In this document: one piece after another, positions 9,131 through 18,253 of the stretch
How positions within the stretch are numbered: position 1 is the first letter of the stretch
Layout of the letters: each line of letters starts with the position of its first letter
Origin: Nostoc sp. JL33
GTDB lineage: Bacteria; Cyanobacteriota; Cyanobacteriia; Cyanobacteriales; Nostocaceae
DNA: 64,000 nt
Assembly (NCBI RefSeq): GCF_017114985.1
Contig: NZ_JABXKP010000060.1
Location: 1 to 64,000, forward strand
Reading direction: 5' to 3'
The notes under the pieces: generated by a model
What the model was told of the DNA's origin: nothing
The model's input: the letters and a program-made list of their open reading frames with translations, nothing else
Databases searched by the model: none
Program-made: the position numbers and the translations under genes

Positions 9131-10978
9131 ATGATTAAGACAAGTTACGAATTTGACCAGTCTATCCTACCCGCAGGATCTTCATTAAAGACTAATATTC
9201 TGCTACGTTTTCGGGCTGAGGTAGCTGAATCTCCCCGACGTAACCTTAATCTTTCTCTGGTAATTGACCGTTCCGGCTCTATGGCTGGCGCTCCCTTGCA
9301 TCACGCACTCAAAGCCGCTGAGTCTGTGGTGGATCAACTTGAGCCAGATGATATTCTCTCAGTAGTTGTTTACGACGATGAAGTGGACAGCGTTGTGCCA
9401 CCCCAGGCTGTGACTAACAAGGCTGCACTGAAAAATTCTATCCACAAGGTGAGAGCCGGCGGTATTACCAACTTATCGGGGGGATGGCTCAAAGGCTGTG
9501 AACATGTAAAGACGCGACTTGATCCGCAAAAAATAAATCGTGTTCTTCTGCTTACCGATGGTCATGCCAATATGGGCATTCAAGACCCGAAGATACTGAC
9601 GGCGACATCGGGGCAAAAAGCTGAGGAAGGCATTATCACAACTACGTTAGGCTTTGCTCAGGGTTTCAATGAAGACCTGCTGATTGGGATGGCAAGAGCC
9701 GCCACGGGCAACTTCTACTTCATTCAAAGCATTGATGAAGCAACGGAAGTGTTTAGTATTGAGCTAGACAGTCTTAGAGCAGTAGTGGGACAGAATCTCA
9801 AGGTGATACTTGAGTTGGCTGATGGTGTCAGCCTTGTTGATACCTTAAGTCTTGCTAAAGTTAGCCAGAATGACGCTTCTCAAGCTGTCCTCACCTTGGG
9901 AGAGCTTTATGAGGGCGAAGACAAACTTCTCGGTTTGAGTTTGGTGATATCAAGCGCTCAAATTGGTGAGTTACCTGTGATGAAACTACATTACAGCGCC
10001 GATGTTGTGCAAGATGACCTGATTCAAAGCGTATCAGGTACAGTAGATGTCATCGCCAAAGTTGGTACTGTCGAGGAAGCAGCTTTTGCCTCTACGAGCC
10101 ATATCATTCTGGAACTGAGTCGCCTGACGATCGCTAAGGCCAAAGAGATTGGACTGAATCTAGCTGAACATGGCAAGCATCAGGAAGCTGAACAAACCCT
10201 GCGGGCGCTTGTGAAAGAGTTGCGGGATAAAGGGTTGAACGAGAATTTTGAAATTGCTGAAGAGATCGATCAGCTTGAGTATTTTGCAGGTCGGATCGCC
10301 CAAAAAGCTCTAGGCAATGCCGGACGTAAAGAGATGCGGGATCAGTCTTACCAGACGATGACGCGCAATCGCAGCGATCTGGTGGGTCGCGGTGTCACTG
10401 CTGGCGATGAAGTCTACGCGATACCGATTGTGAATGAAGTCGGTTCAGGTGTTGAATTGTACTGCGTTCGTGAAGGGGGTAAACTGCGGATCAAAGTCAT
10501 GTCCGAAGGCTACGATTCAACCAAAAACATCCAGTTTCCTCGCGCCATTCGTGCCGAGGGAGCACGCTATGTTGTTGAAGGACTGGAACTCTCAAGCGAA
10601 CGCACTTTCTATCGTGTACGTGGTAATATCACCCGTTTTGCTCAACCCGGTGAAGCAGATATCTTCGTTGCCCCTAGACAATCGAATCTAACTAACACAG
10701 GCAAAGCCTCCAAAGGCCCTGCCAGTGCTGCCGATCTGATCACAACTGACAGTGTAGGGGACAGCATTTTAGTTCAGTGTGTCAAAGATGGCAGTAAGCT
10801 ACGTGCTAGGGTAGTTTCCGACGGATATGAACCGGATTGGAATATGCGTTTTCCGCGATCGGTTCGCGAGGAAGGAATGCTTTACGTCGTTGATGAAGTC
10901 AAAACCGCACCTGATGGCAAGTCCTATATTGCGTGTGGTGAAATTAAGCGATTTGTGCAGCCTAACAGTACTAATTAG
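9131..10978 (+). CDS. VWA (von Willebrand factor A) domain protein with tandem C-terminal repeats
   Basis: A 615-residue protein with a VWA domain at about 40-215. The metal-binding MIDAS motif is intact as D46-R-S48-G-S50, with the second loop LLTDGHANMG near residue 140. A middle beta-rich/helical section follows. The C-terminus carries two related ~70-residue repeats (about 440-510 and 541-612) sharing G.KLR.(K/R)V.S(D/E)GY, FPR(A/S)(I/V)R.EG..YVV and G.I.RF. VWA proteins bind partners through Mg2+; here no signal peptide or membrane helix is obvious, so a cytoplasmic binding role is likely. No good Shine-Dalgarno sequence precedes the ATG. The function of the repeats is unknown to me. Confidence 0.8.
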   Translation: MIKTSYEFDQSILPAGSSLKTNILLRFRAEVAESPRRNLNLSLVIDRSGSMAGAPLHHALKAAESVVDQLEPDDILSVVVYDDEVDSVVPPQAVTNKAALKNSIHKVRAGGITNLSGGWLKGCEHVKTRLDPQKINRVLLLTDGHANMGIQDPKILTATSGQKAEEGIITTTLGFAQGFNEDLLIGMARAATGNFYFIQSIDEATEVFSIELDSLRAVVGQNLKVILELADGVSLVDTLSLAKVSQNDASQAVLTLGELYEGEDKLLGLSLVISSAQIGELPVMKLHYSADVVQDDLIQSVSGTVDVIAKVGTVEEAAFASTSHIILELSRLTIAKAKEIGLNLAEHGKHQEAEQTLRALVKELRDKGLNENFEIAEEIDQLEYFAGRIAQKALGNAGRKEMRDQSYQTMTRNRSDLVGRGVTAGDEVYAIPIVNEVGSGVELYCVREGGKLRIKVMSEGYDSTKNIQFPRAIRAEGARYVVEGLELSSERTFYRVRGNITRFAQPGEADIFVAPRQSNLTNTGKASKGPASAADLITTDSVGDSILVQCVKDGSKLRARVVSDGYEPDWNMRFPRSVREEGMLYVVDEVKTAPDGKSYIACGEIKRFVQPNSTN

Positions 10979-11019
10979 ACATCTCCAGAAATTAATCATA
11001 CGTTACCTGAAACCCTTGT

Positions 11020-11043
11020 AGAGACGTTACATGTAACGTCTCT
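11020..11043. repeat. Solo hairpin core related to MITE family A; possible terminator
   Basis: AGAGACGTTAC and GTAACGTCTCT form 11-bp perfect arms two bases apart, preceded by AACCCTTGT and followed by a T-rich stretch. The same AACCCTTGTAGAGACG block occurs at 40240-40268 and, inverted, inside the MITE at 57995-58087. Placed ~40 bases after the VWA gene, it could end its transcript. Confidence 0.6.
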
Positions 11044-11190
11044 GCATTCTTTTCGGAAAATCCCGAATTGAGGTTATATCATCTTTGCCAAATTACCCAT
11101 AATAAAAGAACCCCACTCCTAACGCCTAAGAGCCAATACGGTTCAGTTAAGGCTTAACTCTTTGTCAAAATCAATTTTTTTAACGAACCG

Positions 11191-11250
11191 CGTTCGCGCA
11201 GCGTCTCGTAGAGAAGGACACGTTCGCGTAGCGTCTCGTAGAGAAGGACG
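11191..11250. repeat. Tandem duplication of a 30-bp palindromic repeat
   Basis: Two adjacent 30-bp units, CGTTCGCG(C/T)AGCGTCTCG then TAGAGAAGGAC, differ at only a few positions. The unit belongs to the same short palindromic family that is found inside coding genes in this window. The surrounding spacer (10979-11389) holds no gene that I can support. Confidence 0.75.
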
Positions 11251-11389
11251 CAAAGGAAGAGAAGAAAGAGAAGGAAGAAATGCTTAACTGAACTGTATTG
11301 GCCTAAGAGCCTGCTCTTAGAGGAGACAAAGCACAGCTTTGGCTCTTTGGGGTTCTCCGGGTTTAATAAGTGATCAAGCGGACATAATA

Positions 11390-12088
11390 TTACGCCTCGA
11401 TCGCAGGGTTATAATCATCTGGGTTATTAAAGCCTGCAATCCAGGCGGCTGCCTGATGGCAATTTCGCATATTCGGGGGAACGCGCAAGATATGAATATG
11501 TCCTGTGGATGGACAAGTAACTTTCAAGACCATCAGTGGCTCGTCATCCTCAAAAGGAATGTAGACTAGTTGACGTTCTCCACCGGCATCGCGATCGCGA
11601 TCGCGAATCAACCCGCCCACTTGCTGCAAAAATGTCTCGTATCCCAGACGTTCAATCAGCACGCGGCGCAACTCAACATTCTCTATATTGAGGATATCCT
11701 GCCCCGTTATCGACTGGGATTCAAAGGCAATCTTATCTGTCACATGTACGCCTCGCCACCGCAAGACAAAACCATGCCCCGCAGATAAACTGGTAATCCC
11801 ACTTCCGGCCAACTCGATCCAATAAGTGATGTGGAGTCCTTGGGGAAGGGTAGTGAGGTTTACACAGTCGCTAATATCAATACTTTCACAGGTGAGATTT
11901 TCAGGTAGATTGTAAAGATCCAACGCACCGCTTAAATCCAGATGGCCTAAAACGCGCATACCATCCCAGGCGCGATGCTCAAGGATCAGTTTTCGAGCGC
12001 GTTCAGCCGATACAGGCTCGTGGCTTTCGTTTGGGCGCTGCAAAACTTGTTTATTCGGCACACGTCCCTTCGACATCATCTTCAGCAT
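11390..12088 (-). CDS. DUF6745-like protein with short leucine-rich segment
   Basis: A 232-residue protein of unknown function. The N-terminal half carries leucine-rich-repeat-like turns (LDLSGALDLYNLPENLTCESI, DCVNLTTLPQGL, GSGITSL). The C-terminal half has IERLGYETFLQQVGG, an acidic/arginine stretch and CPSTGHIHILRVPPNMRNCHQAAAWIAGF, the part I associate from memory with DUF6745 proteins. Its ATG overlaps the stop codon of the upstream gene by one base (TAATG), so the two are almost certainly co-translated. A fixed pairing with the upstream HGD-type gene suggests a joint job, but none is known to me. Confidence 0.6.
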   Translation of the reverse strand: MLKMMSKGRVPNKQVLQRPNESHEPVSAERARKLILEHRAWDGMRVLGHLDLSGALDLYNLPENLTCESIDISDCVNLTTLPQGLHITYWIELAGSGITSLSAGHGFVLRWRGVHVTDKIAFESQSITGQDILNIENVELRRVLIERLGYETFLQQVGGLIRDRDRDAGGERQLVYIPFEDDEPLMVLKVTCPSTGHIHILRVPPNMRNCHQAAAWIAGFNNPDDYNPAIEA

Positions 12089-12456
12089 TAGTCTATCACT
12101 TCCACGTAAGCGTCAGGGCGATATTCACGTTGTCTCCAGACGCGGTAAAGCCCTTGGGGTAATTCAATCGCCCGATGTTCTTCATGAACTAAAGTGGCAC
12201 TTGTTTCTTTAACCTCAAGAAAAAGGTCACTATCATCTACCCACAATTGAACAGCATTGGATTGCTGAATGCGATGGCTGTGTCCTGTGATTTCACCATG
12301 AGCGAGAGTAACACCTACACGCCTTTGAGCACCGACAGGTAAGCTAGCAATACGTCTAATTAGAACGTCGCCATGTCTGTAGAGAACACTAGCTTGGTTA
12401 GCTTGGGAGTTATTGCTGTCGTTAAACATCTTTTCATCATACAATACCTTCGCCAA
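12088..12456 (-). CDS. Conserved small protein with HGD / GHSHR / HEEHR motifs
   Basis: A 122-residue protein whose conserved part starts near residue 26 (YRHGDVLIRRI). Histidines recur as AHGEITGHSHRI and VHEEHRAIELPQG, followed by YRVWRQREYRP. This spacing suggests a small beta-barrel (cupin-like) with a possible metal site; that is inference. It lies directly upstream of and overlaps the DUF6745-like gene. The first 8-25 residues are not conserved-looking, and a start at Met10 (MFNDSN) is also possible. Confidence 0.6.
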   Translation of the reverse strand: MAKVLYDEKMFNDSNNSQANQASVLYRHGDVLIRRIASLPVGAQRRVGVTLAHGEITGHSHRIQQSNAVQLWVDDSDLFLEVKETSATLVHEEHRAIELPQGLYRVWRQREYRPDAYVEVID

Positions 12457-12466
12457 TTTATGAGTC

Positions 12467-12809
12467 TTGACACTGACTAGTTTTTTCTACGATTTTTCTC
12501 ACCTTGATCGTGACTGGTTTCAAAAATTTTTTGATTTGTTGTCAGCAGAACTTGGCGATGATGTTGCAGTTCTTCAATTTGACCGAGGTTCATTTCACAC
12601 AATTAAAACTCTTGACTGTCCAGAGAATATTATGCCCATTTTTCAACCTCCCCACTCTCCAGAATTGAACCCAATCGAGAGGTTTTGGGAGTTTCTCAGA
12701 AGCTTTCCTTGAATGGAAAAATTGCAAAACCCTTGCCCAACTACGTAAAAACTTAACCGAAGTATTGGAAACTATTACTCCAGAAATGATTGCTTCTTTA
12801 ACCTCTTAG
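12467..12809 (+). pseudogene. IS630-family transposase remnant (3' end)
   Basis: The frame shows LQFDRGSFHT, then FQPPHSPELNPIERFWEFL, the end of the DDE core of IS630/Tc1-mariner transposases. After RFWEFLRS the frame breaks near 12705 and continues in another frame as AFLEWKNCKTLAQLRKNL...EMIASLTS to the stop at 12807-12809. The N-terminal half is absent, so this is an inactive fragment. No terminal inverted repeats were found. Confidence 0.8.
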
Positions 12810-13836
12810 AACTTTATTCGTGAAGCTTTATTTAGCGCAGCTTCATCAAGAATTGGTATGAGTATCTTTGACCGTTACAAGTAGTAAGAATTTCCTCTAA
12901 GCTGAATCTCCCACAATAATTAACAGTGCATATCCGTGGGTAAATTTCTCGCTTATTTTCATATAGGCTCGCACTTATTACGGCACTGATGCTAATGCCA
13001 TGAAGTATCTGTTTCAAGAAGTATTGTAACAGTAGTTTGCTTCTCTGGTATATGTGTATTTAGAAACATCTGTATGAACGTCCAAAGAGTTTGACTGTTT
13101 TATTTATACACGAAAAAGCGCTTGAGGTTTTGCTCACTCAAGCACTTTCCCGTAAAAGCTTATACCAACTCACTCGTTTGATGTAACATTTGAAATCTGC
13201 AACACTCCCTTAGGAGGAAGTATTGCGGGGATAACTTGTGACAAACATCTGGTGAAATGGTATCACTCCTTGCACTAACTAAGAATATCTCTTTTGCAAT
13301 AATACCGGGGATCTGGTGAGTGACAGTTTATGAACTGAACACTAGTTAAAAATGACTCACCATGAATGGTAACTAACAAGACTAAGCACGATTGTAGCAA
13401 ATTTCTAAGTATAGTATAAAAACTTATAGTTTATTAGCCTAGGCGTAGCCCGCCGTAGGCATCGCTTATTGCTGAGTGTAGTTTCACAATGTGCAGCAAT
13501 TAGTAGCATAAGTATCTCAACTTCGGCGGCAAATGAACCGCCATCAACTAAGCCAGAGAAGTTTTGGATATTAGCATCGAAGCGATTTGGACTCAAACAA
13601 ATCATCACCAACTCCATAGATGGAAGTATTCTTTAGAGAATGGCAACCCAAGAACAAATCCTCGACCCAAGCAGATTGAAAACTTTGGGTTGGGTATCTT
13701 CTATTTCTTAGCAACCGATGACATCCAAATCTTCCGCATAGTGTAGGCGGTTACTTCCTTGGTTGAAGCAAAACGCAGCTTTTTCACCGACGATTCCCGT
13801 GATATTGAAAACGATTTCGCGTATTTGTATAAAAAC
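12810..13836. other. Gene-poor spacer with degenerate sequence
   Basis: About 1 kb with many stops in all frames. It contains a hairpin at 13115-13148 (AAAGCGCTTGAG facing CTCAAGCACTTT) and a palindromic repeat at 13438-13465. Short minus-strand frames at 13405-13890 resemble eroded coding sequence, but I recognise no family. Confidence 0.4.
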
Positions 13837-14140
13837 AGGACTTACGCAAAAAGGCAGTGAAAGCCTTGATTTACCGTAGGGGCAATTCATGTAGACGCAA
13901 AGCGGTGAGGGGGTCGCAGTCTTCTCTACGAGACGCTACGCGTTGGCAAAGCCTCTCGTAGAGAAGGCGGTTTCCGTCGATTGCGCTAGCGCTAGCGGTA
14001 GCGACTGTGCGTAGCGTCACCCCCGTTAGCGAAACGGTAGCGACTGTGCGTAGCGTCACCCGTTCGCGTAGCGTCTCCGACAGGAGAAGGGCTTCCCGCA
14101 GGGTATTGCCCCTACATTTCGTACTTGATGCGTAAGTCCT
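13837..14140. mobile_element. MITE family D, copy 1 (TIR AGGACTTACGCA), with nested palindromic repeats
   Basis: Left end AGGACTTACGCA (13837-13848) and right end TGCGTAAGTCCT (14129-14140) are perfect inverted repeats. Inside these, GTAGGGGCAATTCATG faces GGGTATTGCCCCTAC. The centre is filled with several copies of the GCGTAGCGTC/CTCTACGAGA palindromic repeat, so later insertions have enlarged it. A shorter relative is at 35127-35312. Confidence 0.75.
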
Positions 14141-14211
14141 AAAAAACAACAGAGGCGGATTATGGGTAAGATTTAAGAATTGATCATACCAGTGCCTAAA
14201 ATTGTGAGTGC

Positions 14212-14316
14212 CTAGTACCGCAAGGTGGAATTCAAAATTCTTGCATTCCAAATTAATGCACCATAAGCGTTTCATTGATTTGGAATGGGTGGTTTATTTC
14301 CGCCGTGCTGTACTAG
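14212..14316. mobile_element. MITE family C, copy 1 (CTAGTACCGCAAGG ends)
   Basis: A 105-bp element bounded by CTAGTACCGCAAGGTGGAA and TTTCCGCCGTGCTGTACTAG, imperfect terminal inverted repeats. The second copy at 42852-42973 has the same ends and a partly different interior (ATTC/GCAT repeats). No coding capacity. Confidence 0.7.
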
Positions 14317-14360
14317 ATAGATGCTTCACCCTTGGCTAAAATAGCCACTCGCCGACGAGG

Positions 14361-14381
14361 AGACGCCTTAACCTGGCGTCT
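14361..14381. other. Hairpin upstream of the aminotransferase
   Basis: AGACGCC and GGCGTCT form a 7-bp perfect stem with a 7-nt loop, about 240 bases before the aminotransferase start. It could be part of a leader or small RNA; it is not followed by a T-run. Confidence 0.35.
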
Positions 14382-14619
14382 AGGTATGTGGTAAGATTGC
14401 CTAGAACAGAGGTTTCATCTGAGTTGGAGTCTCGTATAAATTGCAAAGCTCAAGCTGACCGATGATTAACTCCCACGATACTTTTCCTATGGATTTGGAA
14501 AATATACAACAAGACTGGTGACAAACTAAGTGTAATTTGTAGATCAATATCTAGAATTTGCTACTAGACTTAACTAACTTCCCCCAATTTTGACTTTTAT
14601 TTGACTTTAGGATACACAC

Positions 14620-15771
14620 ATGAACGATAAGCTGATGCTGATGATTCCAGGCCCAACCCCGGTGCCAGAAGCTGCTTTACTGGCATTAGCCAAGCATCCG
14701 ATTGGGCACCGCACCAGTGAATTTAGCAACATATTGGCAGAGGTAACGGAAAACCTCAAGTGGCTGCACCAAACTCAAAATGATGTGCTGACGCTAAATG
14801 TCAGTGGTACGGGTGCTGTAGAAGCTGGAATAATTAATTTTCTCTCTCCAGGCGATCGCATTTTAGTTGGTTCTAATGGTAAATTTGGCGAACGCTGGGT
14901 AGAAGTTGGTCAAGCCTACGGTTTAAATGTAGAAGAAGTTAAGGTTGAATGGGGAAAACCCTTAGACCCCGCAGTATTTGCCGAAAAACTCCAAGCAGAT
15001 ACCCAAAAGCAAATCAAAGCCGTAATCATTACCCACAGCGAAACCTCGACGGGTGTGTTGAATGACCTAGAAGCCATCAACCGCCACGTCAAAGAACACG
15101 GTGAAGCTTTAATTATCGTTGATGCCGTTACTAGCTTGGGTGCATTCAATTTACCCGTAGATGCTTGGGGTTTGGATGTAGTCGCCTCCGGTTCCCAAAA
15201 AGGTTATATGATTCCGCCAGGATTGGGTTTTGTTTCTGTCAGCCCCAAGGCTTGGGAAGCTTACAAAACTGCGAAGCTACCGAAATATTATTTGGACTTA
15301 GGCAAATATCGCAAAGCCACAGCCAAAAATACAACTCCATTTACTCCGCCTGTGAACTTGATCGTAGCGCTGCACACCACGTTGCGAATCATGAAAGAGG
15401 AAGGCTTGGAATCAATATTTGCTCGACATGAACGGCTTAAGAATGCTACCCGCGCCGCCATTCAAGGGTTAAATTTACCCCTGTTTGCAGCAGATAGTTC
15501 CGCTAGTCCGGCGATTACGGCTGTAGCACCACAGGGAATTGAACCGGATAAGATTCGGTCATTTATGAAAAAACGTTTTGATATTGCCCTAGCAGGCGGT
15601 CAAGACCATTTGAGTAACAAAATTTTCCGCATTGGTCACTTGGGTTTTGTGAGCGATCGCGATATCCTCAGCTGTATAGCATCTTTAGAAGTTACACTCT
15701 CAGAACTTGGCTACGAAGACTTCACCCCTGGATCTGGTATAGCAGCAGCAGTTAGAGTGTTTACACAATAG
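14620..15771 (+). CDS. Class V aminotransferase (alanine-glyoxylate / serine-pyruvate type)
   Basis: A 383-residue PLP enzyme. The N-terminus LMLMIPGPTPVPE and the loop GHRTSEF are typical of alanine-glyoxylate/serine-glyoxylate aminotransferases. The cofactor lysine is K194 in SGSQKGYMIPPG, after the VDAVTSLGA aspartate motif. In cyanobacteria this enzyme serves photorespiratory glyoxylate handling, converting glyoxylate to glycine; older annotations call it the soluble hydrogenase small subunit because of historical mis-identification. It is monocistronic: a strong terminator follows and no gene lies close upstream. Substrate preference cannot be set from sequence alone. Confidence 0.88.
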   Translation: MNDKLMLMIPGPTPVPEAALLALAKHPIGHRTSEFSNILAEVTENLKWLHQTQNDVLTLNVSGTGAVEAGIINFLSPGDRILVGSNGKFGERWVEVGQAYGLNVEEVKVEWGKPLDPAVFAEKLQADTQKQIKAVIITHSETSTGVLNDLEAINRHVKEHGEALIIVDAVTSLGAFNLPVDAWGLDVVASGSQKGYMIPPGLGFVSVSPKAWEAYKTAKLPKYYLDLGKYRKATAKNTTPFTPPVNLIVALHTTLRIMKEEGLESIFARHERLKNATRAAIQGLNLPLFAADSSASPAITAVAPQGIEPDKIRSFMKKRFDIALAGGQDHLSNKIFRIGHLGFVSDRDILSCIASLEVTLSELGYEDFTPGSGIAAAVRVFTQ

Positions 15772-15802
15772 TCTTTAGTCATTTGCAAAAGACGAAGGAC
15801 AA

Positions 15803-15842
15803 ATTAAAAGAGCGAGTTGATAATTTAACTCGCTCTTTTAAT
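15803..15842 (+). terminator. Terminator after the class V aminotransferase
   Basis: Perfect 16-bp arms ATTAAAAGAGCGAGTT (15803-15818) and AACTCGCTCTTTTAAT (15827-15842) with an 8-nt loop, ending in a T-rich tract. Confidence 0.85.
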
Positions 15843-16128
15843 TTTTATATAAATGAGTAGAAACCGCCAGAGTGAATAGACTTATATATCAAGTTTTGCA
15901 CAAGGTAGAATGGAGCTAAATTATACCAAGCTGCCTTAAATACTATTATTTGCTCTGGAGACAGTCCTACAGCATCTTTGATACTAAACAAGACTAACTT
16001 TAGCAAAGTATGATACCAAATTGGCATACATAATATAGTAGAGTTTGAGATTTCGGTAACAGCCTTATGGTAGAGACTTTTAATCCAAAATCCAAAATCC
16101 AAAATCTAAAATCCAAAATTATTATGAC

Positions 16129-16320
16129 CTATGCCGTCTCCAGCCAATCATAAATTTGGTCTAACTGCTCTAGAGTAACCAATCCATACTGCCAAAGAAT
16201 CATTGCCAAAGGGCCTGGATCTTGCTCTCGATGACGAAGCACCACCGCCAATGATGCTGTGGAAATTGCCAAATCTTCTTGCAAAAAATGAATCAGTCGG
16301 GAATATTTTGATGGTGACAT
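16129..16320 (-). CDS. DUF2949 family protein
   Basis: A longer frame opens at 16437, but the start at 16320 is chosen because AAGGAGG lies 10 bases upstream and because the family is about 60 residues long. The 63-residue product MSPSKYSRLIHFLQEDLA...ALRHREQD-like...PMILWQYGLVTLEQLDQIYDWLE matches the cyanobacterial DUF2949 pattern (here VVLRHREQDPGPLAMILWQYG). The function is unknown. It is small, soluble and acidic at the C-terminus. It stands alone between two spacers. Confidence 0.7.
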   Translation of the reverse strand: MSPSKYSRLIHFLQEDLAISTASLAVVLRHREQDPGPLAMILWQYGLVTLEQLDQIYDWLETA

Positions 16321-16330
16321 TTGTATCTCA

Positions 16331-16337
16331 CCTCCTT
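16331..16337 (-). promoter_or_regulatory. Ribosome binding site that fixes the DUF2949 start
   Basis: AAGGAGG on the minus strand, 10 bases before the ATG at 16318-16320, a near-perfect anti-16S match. It makes the 39-residue N-terminal extension of the longer frame unlikely. Confidence 0.75.
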
Positions 16338-16866
16338 GTGCAGAATGTATTGTCATATATGAGTTCACCATTGCTCGGTAGCCAGTAGCCAGTATTTCAT
16401 CTGTCACTGTGCCGTTATCGGCTATACACCCCAGCACAGTTTTTTGGATCTGCCTTCAAGAGAGGCTTCTCATAAAAGGTCTGAGAAATATAAATTTTCC
16501 TACAAATCATCTGCTCGATTTTCAAGCAGTATTTTTACTTAGTTAAATTTGCTCCATCTTGTTTACTTTTGTGCTTTATTTAATTACACATGTAGTAACA
16601 AAGATTCCATAGCCTATATTCTCTTATTGGCGACTATTTACACTTGCGCCCAAGGGAATATTTTTGCAACCAAACCTTAAGACCGCGATTTTAGGTTGGA
16701 GACTGTAGAATTTTAGATTATTACCACAGTTGTTAAATAGTAGCGTTACAGATGACTGTTTTGCCACAGACAGTGATATTTTTTACAAAAACAACATAAA
16801 TTTCGACAGTGTAGGTTCTCAACAGAGTAACCATTCAAATTTTAATCCCCGCAAAGTACGGGAGCC
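16338..16866. other. Spacer between DUF2949 and DUF192 genes
   Basis: About 530 AT-rich bases. The short frames here show no recognisable protein, and no repeat or RNA gene was identified. Confidence 0.4.
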
Positions 16867-17370
16867 TCAAAACTTAATTTTGACAATATCGCCGACTTTC
16901 AACTTCAATTCAGCAGCTCTTCCAGAGCGAAGTTCAATCACTTTATCGATTGGTGTATTAGGGCCATAGGTAGGACAAGGCTCACTTGCACAAGGAGGTG
17001 CAGCAGCCTGAATATATTTAACTACACCATTACGTAAAAATACCATATCCAAGGCCACAGGTACATTCTTCATCCAGAAACTGACTGGTTGTGCCGAAGG
17101 GAACCCAAACAGCATCCCTCGGTTATCTTGCAAAGCTGGTCGATACATCAACCCCATCTGTTGCTGTTCTGGGGTCTGCGCTACCTCTAATTGAATCGTT
17201 GTGCCATTAGGAACAATGGCTTGAGCAGAAATTGGTAGTGTTTGACCTAAACTTTCTGGTGCTGTTTGAGAACCAGACGTGAGGCTGGGAGGTTTAGCTG
17301 TTGTTGGCATAGAACAGCCCATCAGGAAAATACTCAGCAACATCGAGAGCAAACTTAGCCGGCGACTCAT
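16867..17370 (-). CDS. DUF192 family lipoprotein
   Basis: A 167-residue exported protein. The N-terminus MSRRLSLLSMLLSIFLMGCS is a lipoprotein signal with lipobox LMGC and lipidated Cys19. A Ser/Thr/Pro-rich linker leads to the DUF192 fold (about 55-165): QLEVAQTPEQQQMGLMYR, GMLFGFPSAQPVSFWMKN, LDMVFL and the CASEPCPTYGP cysteine pair. DUF192 proteins are small beta-proteins of unknown molecular function, often found at the membrane. Here it is a single gene, about 200 bases downstream of an OmpR-type regulator on the same strand. Confidence 0.85.
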   Translation of the reverse strand: MSRRLSLLSMLLSIFLMGCSMPTTAKPPSLTSGSQTAPESLGQTLPISAQAIVPNGTTIQLEVAQTPEQQQMGLMYRPALQDNRGMLFGFPSAQPVSFWMKNVPVALDMVFLRNGVVKYIQAAAPPCASEPCPTYGPNTPIDKVIELRSGRAAELKLKVGDIVKIKF

Positions 17371-17566
17371 AATTATTTTCGATTTTGTAATTTAGATTTC
17401 AATTTTACAGTGTTGTAAGCAGAAATCGGTTGGATGGGAGGCAGCAGCGCTGCAAATGTGCATTTCCTGTCTCAGACTCTTACCGAGGCCGCGAGGTAAA
17501 CCTCAATTAACTAGATAAGTTGCTCAAACAACTTGTCAAAGATAGGCAAACTGACGCCACAGTGTA

Positions 17567-18253
17567 CTAGGATTCTCTTAAAACGTATCCTACGCCTCGC
17601 ACTGTTTGAATGAGGCGCTTTTGACCTTCATCTTCGATTTTTAACCGCAAGTAACGGATGTACACTTCAATTACATTCGACTCACCCAGAAAGTCGTAAC
17701 CCCAAACATTTTCCAGAATTTGTTCGCGGGTTAACACCTCACGGGGATGTTCCATTAAGAACTTTAATAGTTCAAATTCCTTCATTGTCAAGTCAATTGC
17801 CCGTCCGTTGTGTATAGCACGGCGGGTTGCTATGTCTAAAATTAAATCCCCAAAGCGCAACTGCTCGGTAGTATCCACATCCGGTTTTAAGTAGAGGCGA
17901 ATCAACTTCAAAAAATCTTCTGAGCGGTAAGGCTTGAGGATGTAATCATCCGCTCCAGCTTCTAGACAAGCTACACGATCATCGACTGTATCCCTTGCCA
18001 TTAAAATCAACACAGGCGATCGCATACCAGTGTTTCTCAGATTTTTGCACAATGAGAGTCCTGATTCTCCTGCTAGCATCCGGTCTAAAACAATTAAAGC
18101 AGGCTGGCGATCGCGACAGTATTGCAAACCACTCGTCGCATCATGAGCCAAAATTGATTCATAGCCCGCTTCTTGCAAATCGCAAGAAAGTTGATTTGCT
18201 AGGCTGTCATCGGTTTCAATCACCAAAACACAGGGACTTTGAGCAGCTGTCAT
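17567..18253 (-). CDS. nblR: OmpR-family response regulator, NblR-like
   Basis: A 228-residue regulator with a receiver domain (about 8-120; phospho-acceptor in ALIVLDRML, LKPY switch) and a winged-helix DNA-binding domain (130-226; LTMKEFELLKFLMEHPREVLTREQ, RGVGYVL). The wording of the receiver (VLVIETDDSLANQL, ARDTVDDRVACLEAGADDY) resembles cyanobacterial NblR, which drives phycobilisome degradation (nblA) under nutrient or light stress. NblR signals unusually and may act without phosphorylation. The symbol rests on recalled similarity; RpaA/RpaB-type paralogues are alternatives. Confidence 0.7.
   Translation of the reverse strand: MTAAQSPCVLVIETDDSLANQLSCDLQEAGYESILAHDATSGLQYCRDRQPALIVLDRMLAGESGLSLCKNLRNTGMRSPVLILMARDTVDDRVACLEAGADDYILKPYRSEDFLKLIRLYLKPDVDTTEQLRFGDLILDIATRRAIHNGRAIDLTMKEFELLKFLMEHPREVLTREQILENVWGYDFLGESNVIEVYIRYLRLKIEDEGQKRLIQTVRGVGYVLRES

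Noticed and set aside
13871..14275. Minus-strand open frame of 134 codons
   Set aside because: It lies within MITE D and its nested palindromic repeats plus MITE C; the peptide is made of repeat translations (TLRTVATVSLTGVTLRTVAT).
15845..16102. Minus-strand 85-codon frame after the aminotransferase
   Set aside because: Begins in a tandem ATCCAAAATCC repeat, has no ribosome site and no recognisable motif; probably chance.
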